From positions 1 through 36,613 of the forward strand of contig DUKA01000095.1 of NCBI GenBank assembly GCA_013329615.1: a stretch of DNA of 36,613 nt, read 5' to 3'. Made by a program: the position numbers and the translations under genes. Position 1 is the stretch's first letter; each line of letters opens with the position of its first letter. This DNA is from Candidatus Bathyarchaeota archaeon (GTDB lineage: Archaea > Thermoproteota > Bathyarchaeia > TCS64). The notes beneath the pieces are model-generated. The model did not search any database, was not told the origin of the DNA, and worked only from the letters and a program-made list of their open reading frames with translations. This document shows, one piece after another, positions 15,854 through 24,237 of this stretch.

Positions 15854-16879
15854 TCAGGGGACGAAGACGACCTTGCAGCCGACGCGGCTCTTCGCCGCCT
15901 CGAACGCCTCACCCGCCTTCTCCAGGGATAGCCTGTGGGTAATCAGTTCCCCGACCTTGATGGCGCCGCTCTTCGCCAGTTTTATGGATTGGTCGAAGTT
16001 CTCCGGCTTGGCGTCGTATGCGCCCGCGAGCGTTATCTCGCGGCGTACGACCTGCGTCATGGGCACCTCGACTGGGCGTCCGAAGATGCCTATGACCGTG
16101 ATCCTGCCTCGTTTCTTCACTATTCCGGCCGCCTGTGCCACGGCGGGCGGCGCGCCCGTCGCCACGAAGGCGGTGTCGGCGCCCCTTCCGCCAGTCCTCT
16201 CCATCACTATGGCGGACAGGTCCTCCGTCTCGACGTTCACCGTCTCGAGCCCGAGCCCACCGGCTATCTTGAAGCGCTCGGTGTCGACGTTGACGCCGGT
16301 GACTATGACCTCGGCTCCGGCGAGGCGGAAGAGCTGGGCGCTGAAGAGGCCAATGGGGCCGCAGCCCTGAACGACGACGAAGTCGCCGAGCTGGATGGGG
16401 GTGCAGTCCTTCACGAAGTGAAGTGCGTTACTCAGCGGCTCGATGAGTGCGCCGGCGTCGTAGCCGAGTTCCTCGGGGAGCCGATGTAGGAGCTTGTAGG
16501 GCACTGCTATGTGCTCGGCCATTCCGCCGTCGACGTGTATGCCGAAGAGCGTGGAGGCGTCGCAGAGGTTCTCGTGCCCTGTGCGGCAGTAGGCGCAGAC
16601 GCCACACGCCTTGACTGACTCGGCGAGAATCCTGTCGCCCACCTTGTAGCCCTTTACTTCCTTCCCCACCTTGGCGACGCGCCCCGAGAACTCGTGCCCC
16701 ATGACGACGGGGAGCCTCATCTTCGAGTACGCCGGCGTGTAGTCGTATATGCCGAGGTCGCTGCCGCAGATTGCGGCCGTCTTCACCTCTATCAGGACTT
16801 CGTCGGGCTTTATCTTGGGCTTTGGGACCTCGGCGAACTCTACGCCGGGTGCGGGCTTGCTCTTGATGACGGCTCGCAT
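15854..16879 (-). CDS. Zinc-dependent medium-chain dehydrogenase (threonine/sorbitol dehydrogenase-like)
   Basis: 341 aa. Catalytic zinc ligands Cys38, His62 and Glu63 (GHE) are present, as is the structural zinc set Cys92, Cys95, Cys98, Cys106. The Rossmann motif QGCGPIG is followed by VIVTGVNVDTERF; the lack of a basic residue right after the second strand leaves the NAD/NADP preference open. Likely an NAD(P)-dependent alcohol or polyol dehydrogenase; L-threonine 3-dehydrogenase, sorbitol and other polyol dehydrogenases cannot be separated. It is divergent from the M20 deacylase gene; TATA-like GTTAAAAC about 40 nt upstream. Confidence 0.88.
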   Translation of the reverse strand: MRAVIKSKPAPGVEFAEVPKPKIKPDEVLIEVKTAAICGSDLGIYDYTPAYSKMRLPVVMGHEFSGRVAKVGKEVKGYKVGDRILAESVKACGVCAYCRTGHENLCDASTLFGIHVDGGMAEHIAVPYKLLHRLPEELGYDAGALIEPLSNALHFVKDCTPIQLGDFVVVQGCGPIGLFSAQLFRLAGAEVIVTGVNVDTERFKIAGGLGLETVNVETEDLSAIVMERTGGRGADTAFVATGAPPAVAQAAGIVKKRGRITVIGIFGRPVEVPMTQVVRREITLAGAYDAKPENFDQSIKLAKSGAIKVGELITHRLSLEKAGEAFEAAKSRVGCKVVFVP

Positions 16880-16980
16880 CTGCTGGCACCTATGACCTGC
16901 ATGGGTCGCTGCGTCGGTTTTAACGCTTCGCCGCCGGGTAAGGCTCTAATGCTGACGGGGGGCCCATACTCCTGAAGCCT

Positions 16981-18228
16981 ATGAGGGAAGCGGAGAGGCG
17001 GGTTCTGGGCTCCATTGATGTCGACGGCCTCGTCGAGTATCTCTGCGAGTTGATTTCGGTGCCAAGCGTGGGCGGGCAGGAGACGGCGGCTCAGAGGAAC
17101 ATAGCCGCCAAGATGGGGGCGCTCGGCCTCGCCGTGGAGACGTGGGACGTCGACTTCGAGAAGATACGCGACCACCCAGCGTTCAGTATGCCCATCCCCC
17201 GGGAGGAGGGCATAGGCGTCCTTGGGAGCTACGGTGAGGGGAAGGGGAGGAGCCTGATGATCAACGGCCATATCGACGTCGTCTCTCCCGGGGACGAGTC
17301 GAAGTGGAGGTACCCCCCTTGGAAGGGGACCGTCGCGGACGGGCGCGTCTACGGGCGGGGCTCCGCGGATATGAAGGGGGGCATAGTCGCCGCACTCTAC
17401 GCCATGAAGGCGATCATGGACTCGGGAACCCCCCTCAAGGGCAAGATGATTCTGGAGACAGTCATCGGCGAGGAGGACGGCGGCGTCGGGGCACTCGACG
17501 CAGTCCTCAGGGGCTACAGGGCGGACGCCGCGATCGTCCCCGAGCCGAGCGAACTCAGCGCCGTCCCAGCCCACGCCGGCGTCATGGCGTTTCGCGTCAC
17601 AGTACAGGGCAAGGCGGCACACGCCAGCCTGCGCACCGACGGCGTCAGCGCCATAGACAAGTTCCTCCCCCTCTACGAGGCGCTCAAGAGGCTTGAGGTC
17701 GAGAGGAACGCACGCATCAAGGACTCCCTCTACGCTGGCTTCGACGTGCCCTCCCCTCTTAGCATCGGCAAGATAGGCGGCGGCGAGTGGCCCGGCACCG
17801 TCCCCGAGAACCTCTACTTCGAGGGACGCGTCGGCGTACACACCGACGAGACATGCGATCTGGTCAAGAGGCAGGTAGAGTCCGCTGTGAAGAGGGCGGC
17901 TGACGCCGACCCGTGGCTCAGGGCACACCAGCCGGTGGTCGACTGGAACGGCTACCGCTTCGACCCCGCCAAGATAGCCGCCGACCACCCGATTATGGAG
18001 ACTGTCAAGGCGGCGTATAGGGACGTCTCCGGCTCCACGCCGAAGGTCGAGGGGAAGACGTACAGCAGCGACATGCGCCTACTCGTCAACCTAGGAAATA
18101 CGCCCACGATGATCTTCGGCCCCGGGGAGCTGCGGCAGGCGCACACCGCCAACGAGTCCGTGAGCGTGGAGAGCCTTGAGGCGGCGGCGAAGACCTACGC
18201 CCTCGCCATCATGCGCTGGTGCGACTAG
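16981..18228 (+). CDS. M20-family metallopeptidase/deacylase (ArgE/DapE type)
   Basis: 415 aa. Di-zinc active-site motifs are intact: GHIDVV with His97 and Asp99, GRGSADMKGG with bridging Asp130, the general base Glu164/Glu165 in IGEEDGG, PEPSE with a further ligand, and His in TANES context near the end (RQAHTANESV). The dimerisation/lid domain covers roughly 190-300 (HAGVMAFRVTVQGKAAHAS). It hydrolyses an N-acyl amino acid or similar amide; ArgE, DapE and general acylases look alike. TATA-like CTCTAATG lies about 33 nt upstream. The 57-nt gap to the next gene contains another TATA-like tract. Confidence 0.88.
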   Translation: MREAERRVLGSIDVDGLVEYLCELISVPSVGGQETAAQRNIAAKMGALGLAVETWDVDFEKIRDHPAFSMPIPREEGIGVLGSYGEGKGRSLMINGHIDVVSPGDESKWRYPPWKGTVADGRVYGRGSADMKGGIVAALYAMKAIMDSGTPLKGKMILETVIGEEDGGVGALDAVLRGYRADAAIVPEPSELSAVPAHAGVMAFRVTVQGKAAHASLRTDGVSAIDKFLPLYEALKRLEVERNARIKDSLYAGFDVPSPLSIGKIGGGEWPGTVPENLYFEGRVGVHTDETCDLVKRQVESAVKRAADADPWLRAHQPVVDWNGYRFDPAKIAADHPIMETVKAAYRDVSGSTPKVEGKTYSSDMRLLVNLGNTPTMIFGPGELRQAHTANESVSVESLEAAAKTYALAIMRWCD

Positions 18229-18285
18229 TGGTAGACGGCAGCCATTTTTAGGGCGGGCTACGAAGGGGGTTTAAGGCGAATCGAT

Positions 18286-18777
18286 TTGGACGAGTACTAT
18301 AGGATACCGGATTACCCCGACCATCTCTCGGGCGCGACCATGCTGGCGCGCATGCTCGACGGCCTCGGTTTCCGTTTCTACTGGGCGACTGAGGGACTGC
18401 GCCCCGAGGACTACAAATTCCGCCCCGCCGCGGACGTCATGAGCATCGGCGAGTTGACGCTGCACGTCTGGGACCTCGTGGCGTGGGTGAGCGCCTCGTC
18501 TCTGGAGAAGCAGTACGAGAAGCCGAAGGAAGGGCAGGCTGCTCGCGATGAGGCGCTGAAGGTCATCGAAGACCTCAGGGATACCTTCCTCGCCATGAGC
18601 GACGCCGATCTTACCAAGCTCCGGATACGCGACAAGCCGTTCTGGCACATTATAAACGGCCCCTTCTCCGACGCCCTGACGCACACGGGGCAGATAAACA
18701 GCTTCAGGAGGCTCGCCGGCAACCCGATCGCAGGCGCCAACGTCTTCCTAGGCGAGCCGCCAAAGAAGAAAGCCTAG
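18286..18777 (+). CDS. DinB-like four-helix protein
   Basis: 163 aa from TTG 18286; the first ATG in frame (about 18340) would remove part of the first helix, so TTG is preferred. Helical throughout. His60 in ELTLHVWDLV is the usual first metal ligand of DinB/YfiT-like proteins, and His121 and His133 (ALTHTGQIN, matching the H-x-GQ end of the family) are candidate ligands. The family includes thiol S-transferases and proteins of unknown role. It is convergent with the FISUMP gene (6-nt gap). Exact reaction unknown. Confidence 0.75.
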   Translation: MDEYYRIPDYPDHLSGATMLARMLDGLGFRFYWATEGLRPEDYKFRPAADVMSIGELTLHVWDLVAWVSASSLEKQYEKPKEGQAARDEALKVIEDLRDTFLAMSDADLTKLRIRDKPFWHIINGPFSDALTHTGQINSFRRLAGNPIAGANVFLGEPPKKKA

Positions 18778-18783
18778 AGCCTC

Positions 18784-19518
18784 CTACGGGTCCTTCACGC
18801 ACCTGATTGGACGGCCGTAACTCTTGTAGCCGTAGAAGACCTTGAGGCCCGCACTGTCGCAGGTCATCTGCCGGACCCACGCATTCGAGGCGTCGGACTC
18901 GGTTGAGGCCCAGAAGTAGCAGCTGTCACCGAGGCCGTAGAAGTGGAGCCCATCGTAGTTGCGTGTGCCGCAGGGGATGGCGGTGAAGTTTGCCTCGTCG
19001 GTCGCGCCTATGTTGGGCCTGAACCAGTGTGTGTTGCCTTTCTCCTTTAGCTTCCCACCGGCATTGTAGTCTCCACCCAGGTACTTCGAGAGGGTCTCCC
19101 AGTCCTCCTTCGTGGGCACGTGCCATCCCTCGGGTGCGAGTTTGCCCGTGTCGACGGCGTACCAGTTATAGAGTGTCCCGTATGCGTCCCCGTTGGCGGG
19201 GTCATTGTTGTACCAGCAGTAGGCGGGGGTGGTCAGATCGCCCCAAGCGTAGTTGTCAGTCACTATAGGGATGTCCGTCCCGTCGTTGTACTTCGTCGTC
19301 TTAAGGTTCTCAGCCATCCAGAGCTGGTCACCGATCTTGATGACCTTGTAGACGTTTCCCTCGACGTCCGTCACCGTATCCGAGTCCGTGGTAGGGACAG
19401 GGGTGGGTGTTGGGGTTGTGTTTTGAGTCGGTTCCGTGCCCCGAAGGTAGACAAGGTACACGACGATGCACAGAGCGACGATGGCCGCGGCCCAGAGTAT
19501 TTTCGAGTTCACACTCAC
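18784..19518 (-). CDS. Membrane-anchored FISUMP-domain surface protein
   Basis: 244 aa. One N-terminal membrane anchor (about 8-27), a Thr/Pro linker rich in TPTPTP (29-44), then a FISUMP domain (Fibrobacter succinogenes major paralogous domain) from about 47 to the end. Its hallmarks are seen: DVEGNVYKVIKIGDQLWMAENL, YNDGTDIP, YCWYNND, GTLYNWYAV, GWHVPTKEDWETL, and the final GYKSYGRPIRCVKD. The linker places the domain outside the cell. The domain is common in Bacteroidota and Fibrobacterota and its role is unknown; this suggests horizontal acquisition. GTG start; TATA-like TTAATT about 30 nt upstream. Confidence 0.85.
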   Translation of the reverse strand: MSVNSKILWAAAIVALCIVVYLVYLRGTEPTQNTTPTPTPVPTTDSDTVTDVEGNVYKVIKIGDQLWMAENLKTTKYNDGTDIPIVTDNYAWGDLTTPAYCWYNNDPANGDAYGTLYNWYAVDTGKLAPEGWHVPTKEDWETLSKYLGGDYNAGGKLKEKGNTHWFRPNIGATDEANFTAIPCGTRNYDGLHFYGLGDSCYFWASTESDASNAWVRQMTCDSAGLKVFYGYKSYGRPIRCVKDP

Positions 19519-19596
19519 GCCAGATCGGTGGCTTCTCGTCCGATTGGCGAATTAATGCTTGTGCAAGTCTGATGTTTGCGTATAAGCATCGGTTTT

Positions 19597-19617
19597 GACG
19601 GCGCCCCCTCCGCCGTC
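19597..19617 (-). terminator. Stem-loop behind the SPFH gene
   Basis: GACGGCG-CCCCCTC-CGCCGTC: perfect 7-bp GC-rich stem with a 7-nt loop, 16 nt past the SPFH stop. No T run follows on the minus strand, so it may protect the 3' end instead of terminating. Confidence 0.4.
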
Positions 19618-19632
19618 GGTGATTAAAGGGGG

Positions 19633-21480
19633 CTACTGGGTTGTAGTCTTGCTCTTCTTGAGCATCGTGGCGAGGAGCGCGTTGACTAGGTTGCCCGAGT
19701 CCTGGCCGCCCCCGGTCACCTGTACCTCGGGAGTTATCACTATCTTGCCGTTTGCTATCTCCTCGAAGAGCTTGAGGGCGGCGACGTTCTGCTGCCCGAG
19801 GACCTCGGTCTGAGCCCTATAGGCGGCTGCCAGGCCTTCACCGACCTGCTGGTTCTCGTAGGAGGTACCGTCTGCCTTCGTCTTTGTGGCGTCGCGTATG
19901 CCCTCGGCCTCGCGGCGGGCCGCCTCGGCGCGGTCCGCGGCTATCTCGATGCTGAGCTTCGCGGAGATAACGTTCTCCTGCTGGTTCGCCCTAGCCGTCT
20001 TCTCGGCGACGGCGATGCGCTGCTCCTGCGCGAGCGCCTCCTGCTCGTACTGCTTTTGCTGCTGTACGGCGATCTCCTTCTTCGTCTGGGTCTCTAGCAG
20101 CTGCACATCGACGTTGATGTAGGCGATGAGCAGGCCCTGTACCTCCACGTGGTACTTGCTGAACTCCTCCCTCGCCTTCTCCAGCGCCTGTAGCTGCAGC
20201 TCGGTGCGGCTGTGCACGAACTCCATCGCGGCCTTCTTGCCGGCCTCGTTTCGGAAGCTGCTGTCGATGAGGGGGTGGGCGACCTGCTCGATGAGGTTGC
20301 TTACCGTTCCGAAGCGGGCGATGACGAAGGGGGCGTTTGGCGGCGGGATGCGTATGATGAGCCTTACGTCCACGTCGAGCTGGAAGCCGTCCTTCGAGGT
20401 GACCCGGAGCTGGCTGAACTTGAAGAACTCCGTTATCTTCGCGCTCTGGCCCACCTCCGACCTCTCCTTGCCGATGATTTTGGTCTCGGATGGCCCGGAG
20501 GTTGACGCCCAGTCGATTGTGATCGCGCTCGTGGGTACGAGCTCGGCCTTGTATGCGATGTTGTTGAGGTTGTATGTGCCCGGCGCGATGGGGTCCCTGA
20601 ATATGCCGCGCTGGTTCCTCTCGTTGATCAGCAGGGACTCGACGGCCTCGTGTATCGGCTGGTTGAGGTTGGGCATCGTCGAGACCGCCGGCGCCATGGG
20701 GGAGCTTGCGAGTTCCTTGCCGACGCTCGAGATGACGACTGCGACGTAACCCGGCGGCACGACGGTGACGGAGTAGAGGGTGACCTCGAATAGCCTGTTG
20801 TTTATGTAGTACTCACCGGGCTGCAGGGTTTCCAGCTGCGGTCCCCTGTAGCCTTCCGAGGTGATGAACGCCTGCCCGTCCTGGAAGTGTTTGTGCTCAC
20901 CCTTTGGCTCTGGGGCCACGATGAAGCCCGAGGGGAGGGGTATGCCGTCCATCGCGACGACTACGCCGACCATCTCCTTCGGCACCTCTAGGGCTGGCGC
21001 GAGCTCTATCCTGAATATTGCGGTGTTGATGCGGTAGGTTCCCGGGAGCAGTATGGAGACCTGTGGTCCCTTCCTGCCGCCGTTCTTGAGGAATGCCTTA
21101 GCGTCCTGGAACGAGTTGCATTCGACGTCGTCGCCGAGCAGCCTGCCCCTCTGGAGGGGCTGGCCGTCGATGGACTCGATTATGCCGATCTTGCCCTGGG
21201 GTATCTGTGTGACGCGTGTCTTGCTTATCTTCCAGACTATGGGCACACGCCAGTAGAGGCCGGGCATCAGGGTGTCTGCCTGTACGCCTACCTCGCCCTC
21301 GGTGGCGATGATCTTGCCCTGTGGGAGCTTCTTGCCGAACATCTTCTTCGTGAGTATTCCGACCTCATCGGCCCTCACCAGTGCGAAGCCGGAGAGCAAT
21401 ATAATTAACACTATGAGCCCGACTAGGGCTAGTATCAGCGTCGTTATCGCTGATCCGCCTATTAGATCGAATAGCGCCAT
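19633..21480 (-). CDS. Large SPFH/band 7 membrane protein with repeated N-terminal modules
   Basis: 615 aa. One membrane helix at about 11-36, then an unusual series of four similar modules, each with P-G-x-Y and mostly N (PG at 73, 146, 221, 300). Modules two and three align well: FQD-x-x-AF...G-x-(K/R)-GPQ...L-PG-x-Y-x-IN, 75 residues apart. A band 7-like core covers about 320-450 and a long Ala/Glu/Gln-rich coiled coil about 440-560 (EQRIAVAEKTARANQQ), as in flotillins. Such proteins oligomerise at membranes as scaffolds. Start ATG 21480 has GGAGG 9 nt upstream. TATA-like CTTAAAC near 21526. Length exceeds ordinary flotillin-like proteins of about 300-500 aa. Confidence 0.85.
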   Translation of the reverse strand: MALFDLIGGSAITTLILALVGLIVLIILLSGFALVRADEVGILTKKMFGKKLPQGKIIATEGEVGVQADTLMPGLYWRVPIVWKISKTRVTQIPQGKIGIIESIDGQPLQRGRLLGDDVECNSFQDAKAFLKNGGRKGPQVSILLPGTYRINTAIFRIELAPALEVPKEMVGVVVAMDGIPLPSGFIVAPEPKGEHKHFQDGQAFITSEGYRGPQLETLQPGEYYINNRLFEVTLYSVTVVPPGYVAVVISSVGKELASSPMAPAVSTMPNLNQPIHEAVESLLINERNQRGIFRDPIAPGTYNLNNIAYKAELVPTSAITIDWASTSGPSETKIIGKERSEVGQSAKITEFFKFSQLRVTSKDGFQLDVDVRLIIRIPPPNAPFVIARFGTVSNLIEQVAHPLIDSSFRNEAGKKAAMEFVHSRTELQLQALEKAREEFSKYHVEVQGLLIAYINVDVQLLETQTKKEIAVQQQKQYEQEALAQEQRIAVAEKTARANQQENVISAKLSIEIAADRAEAARREAEGIRDATKTKADGTSYENQQVGEGLAAAYRAQTEVLGQQNVAALKLFEEIANGKIVITPEVQVTGGGQDSGNLVNALLATMLKKSKTTTQ

Positions 21481-21614
21481 ACTTCAGTTCCTCCTATCTG
21501 CAGGTAATGGTTAACATTCTGGTGGTTTAAGGTAGCCCCAAATAGTCTCTATATAGTCAATATTTTTCCCGGATTGAGTTTATATCCGCGTTGACCTTGT
21601 CTGTTGAGTGGTCC

Positions 21615-22733
21615 TTGAAGCGCCTCGGCTTTGTTGTTAACCCGGTTGCAGGGATGGGTGGCCGCGTCGGGTTGAAGGGCAGCGACGGCGCGGAGACGCT
21701 GAGGAGGGCGAGGGAGTTGGGCGCAACTGAGATGTCGCCGACGAGGGCGACAGAGGCCCTGAGGCACCTCGCTGCGATAAAGGACCAGTTTGAGCTTGTC
21801 ACCTACCCGGGGGAAATGGGGGAGGACGAGGCGCGGGCAGCTGGCTTCGAGCCGAGGGTATTAGGCAAGATCAAGGCGGGGAGTACGACCTCGGCGGACA
21901 CGAAGGCGGCGGCCGCCGAGATGGCGTCCTTAGGTATCGACCTGCTCCTCTTCGCGGGCGGCGACGGTACGGCGCGGGACATCTGTGAGGCCATCGACGG
22001 CAAGGTCCCCGCCCTGGGCATCCCCACGGGGGTCAAGATACACTCGGGCGTCTACGCGGTCTCACCTGCCGCTGCAGGGGTGCTCGCCGTCAAGTACCTC
22101 ACGGGGGAGGTCACGTCGGTGCAGCAGGCGGAGGTCATGGACGTAGACGAGGACGCCTTCCGTGACAACAGGCTCAGCGCGCGCCTCTACGGCTACCTGC
22201 GTGTGCCCCGGGAGGAGGCGTACATGCAGGGGAGCAAGGAGGCGACCCCGGTCGACGAGGGAGAGAACATCAAGGCGATAGCCGCCGACCTCGCCGACGA
22301 GATGGACCCAGACACCCTCTATGTCCTCTGCCCCGGCTCCACCATAAGCAGTGTGGCCGAACACCTCGGGCTCGAGAAGACGCTCCTCGGCGTCGACGTG
22401 GTCAAGGGGGGTAAGATAATTGCTAAGGATGTTAACGAGGAGCAGCTCCTCAAGCTGGTCACGGGTAAGAGGGCGAAGATAGTGGTCACTGTTATCGGGG
22501 GGCAGGGCTTCGTCTTCGGTAGGGGCAACCAGCAGATAAGCGCGCGCGTAATACGCGCCGTGGGGAGGGAGAACATCGTAATAGCCGCCACGCCGGCGAA
22601 GCTCGCCACCCTACACGGCAAGCCGCTCCTCGTGGACACCGGCGACACGGTCCTCGACGCCGAACTCGCGGGCTACACGCGCGTCGTCACCGACTACGGT
22701 AGACGCGTAGTCTACCGAATAAAATCCGGCTAG
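21615..22733 (+). CDS. ATP-NAD kinase-like protein (COG3199 type)
   Basis: 372 aa from TTG 21615, preferred because the fold begins at LKRLGFVVNPVAGMGG and a TATA-like TTTATAT is about 33 nt upstream; TTG 21591 would add eight residues. Seen: NPVAGMGGRVGLKG, and FAGGDGTARDI, the GGDGT nucleotide-phosphate motif of the NAD kinase/diacylglycerol kinase superfamily; TPAKL near the end. It is longer than canonical NadK (about 280 aa) and belongs to the COG3199-like branch, predicted small-molecule kinases of uncertain substrate. Its TAG stop overlaps the stop of the convergent permease gene (CTAG). Confidence 0.8.
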   Translation: MKRLGFVVNPVAGMGGRVGLKGSDGAETLRRARELGATEMSPTRATEALRHLAAIKDQFELVTYPGEMGEDEARAAGFEPRVLGKIKAGSTTSADTKAAAAEMASLGIDLLLFAGGDGTARDICEAIDGKVPALGIPTGVKIHSGVYAVSPAAAGVLAVKYLTGEVTSVQQAEVMDVDEDAFRDNRLSARLYGYLRVPREEAYMQGSKEATPVDEGENIKAIAADLADEMDPDTLYVLCPGSTISSVAEHLGLEKTLLGVDVVKGGKIIAKDVNEEQLLKLVTGKRAKIVVTVIGGQGFVFGRGNQQISARVIRAVGRENIVIAATPAKLATLHGKPLLVDTGDTVLDAELAGYTRVVTDYGRRVVYRIKSG

Positions 22734-24031
22734 CGGCCGAAGTTGTCACTTTCCGGTTCGTAGACGTAGCCGAGGGATGGGTCCTTGATCATGTAGAGGA
22801 CGCTACCGTGTTTGTATACGATCGTGACCCCCTCTCTCTTGATTATATTTGTGAAAGCCTCCAAGTTCTGGACGGTTATCATCGTCGTGGGCGGGTAGAC
22901 GTTTTCGAAGTAGAGGCTCTCCGGCAGCTCAATGTTCGGGGCGTCGGAGTAGAGCAACGCCCCCGCTTTACCGATCTTACTCGAGACGTTTATCCAGTCC
23001 GCCTTCTCGTCCTCGACGACCCCCAAGTGGGCGTTCCATAGAAACACGGATAGGAAACCGATGACGGCAACGGCAGACAAGATCTTCAAGGTTCTGCGTT
23101 TATCCTCTCTGAGGTAGTTCACGGCGTCGAAGAAGGGTTTCCTCAAATCCGTGAGCCCATGTGGGATGAGGAGCATGGCAAAATACACTATGACGGCGGG
23201 TATGACCGGCCTAAATTCGCCCATCCAGCTGCCGACGTTAATTTGAGCCCAGAGGATAGACCCTATTTCTATTACTCCGACGATGAAGGCGGCAACGACA
23301 GCCAATGTGAGGGACTCGAAACCGCTGAGGACACCGATTGCTAGGAGGGGGATCATAATGAAGGTGTTTCCCCCCGGGTCTATGTGTAAAAAGGGGGGAA
23401 AGAGCGACCCCGCAACACATGCGAGCCCGCCGCTGAGTGTCCACACGACGAGTCTAACCTTCCACGGGTCTACGCCCTGTATCATGGCCAGTTCCGGGTT
23501 CTCCCCAGAGGCCACCAACGTCATTCTGAAAACAGTCTTGTTCCGAAGCACGAGTAACGAAAAGTAGACGCCCAGACACACGAGGGGTATGATGTAGAAG
23601 ATGCCACGGATACCAAGCAGCTCAAAATCGAACAATATCATGGAGTGGAAGATATGCGTCGATAGCTTGGATTGGTAGTAGTCTAGCCAGTATGCGCTTA
23701 TCCAGAGTATCGCGCCTCCGATTATCTGGACGGCTATTGTCGAGAGGGTGCGGAGCACGGTGTCGTCCCCCCTTCGCTCCATGATACCTTCGATGCCCCG
23801 ATACTGCGCCCAGCCAAGAAGACAACCCGCGGCGAAGGCCAACAAGGGACCCGTGTAGATGTTCAACCCTAGGTTGAAGGCGACCCCCGACGAAAAGACG
23901 CCCAGCCACATATACACGATGATAGAAAAATCGGGTATCCCCGACACTCTGTGCCTCAAGACCAGCGCTAAGCCGAGTAACGAGAGTAAGCCCGCGTAAC
24001 AAAGGCATAGCAGATAAATCTGGTAATCCAA
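22730..24031 (-). CDS. LivH-like branched-chain amino acid ABC permease with C-terminal extracellular extension
   Basis: About 433 aa from TTG 24031, placed about 29 nt after a TATA-like GTTTTATATC; reading from GTG 24094 would put that TATA inside the gene. Roughly eight hydrophobic segments up to about residue 295. The cytoplasmic loop with GENPELAMIQGVDPWKVRLVVWTLSGGLACVAGSL is the EAA-like coupling region of LivH/LivM permeases, and GFESL-x-x-AVVAAFIVGVIE follows. Beyond it is one extra membrane helix and about 110 soluble residues (ADWINVSSKIG...YEPESDNFGR), not part of LivH. No ATPase, second permease or binding protein is adjacent. The gene is visibly richer in A/T codons than its neighbours, so it may be acquired. 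Confidence 0.75.
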   Translation of the reverse strand: MDYQIYLLCLCYAGLLSLLGLALVLRHRVSGIPDFSIIVYMWLGVFSSGVAFNLGLNIYTGPLLAFAAGCLLGWAQYRGIEGIMERRGDDTVLRTLSTIAVQIIGGAILWISAYWLDYYQSKLSTHIFHSMILFDFELLGIRGIFYIIPLVCLGVYFSLLVLRNKTVFRMTLVASGENPELAMIQGVDPWKVRLVVWTLSGGLACVAGSLFPPFLHIDPGGNTFIMIPLLAIGVLSGFESLTLAVVAAFIVGVIEIGSILWAQINVGSWMGEFRPVIPAVIVYFAMLLIPHGLTDLRKPFFDAVNYLREDKRRTLKILSAVAVIGFLSVFLWNAHLGVVEDEKADWINVSSKIGKAGALLYSDAPNIELPESLYFENVYPPTTMITVQNLEAFTNIIKREGVTIVYKHGSVLYMIKDPSLGYVYEPESDNFGR

Positions 24032-24196
24032 CCCAAGTTTAAATTTCTCATGAAGATATAAAACATGACCTAGCGGCCAAAAAAGGAGCCACACCGATCT
24101 CCATTGTTACGACCCTGTCACGCGAAAAGAGCCAGGAAACGACGCCAACAGTACGCCGATCTAGGCAAAAGGAGCGCTTATTCAGGAAAGCGTTTG

Positions 24197-24210
24197 AAAA
24201 AATATTTTCC
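24197..24210 (-). terminator. Terminator of the GcvP-like/SDR operon
   Basis: On the minus strand GGGAAAATATTTTTTC: a short GAAAA/TTTTC stem ending in six T, about 30 nt past the SDR stop. The remaining DNA up to the permease (24095-24196) shows nothing else. Confidence 0.55.
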
Positions 24211-24237
24211 CGTTATGAGGGGTAGCATGCCACAAGC

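Noticed and set aside
16840..17988. 382-codon minus-strand ORF opposite the M20 gene
   Set aside because: Antisense shadow; all M20 zinc motifs are on the plus strand.
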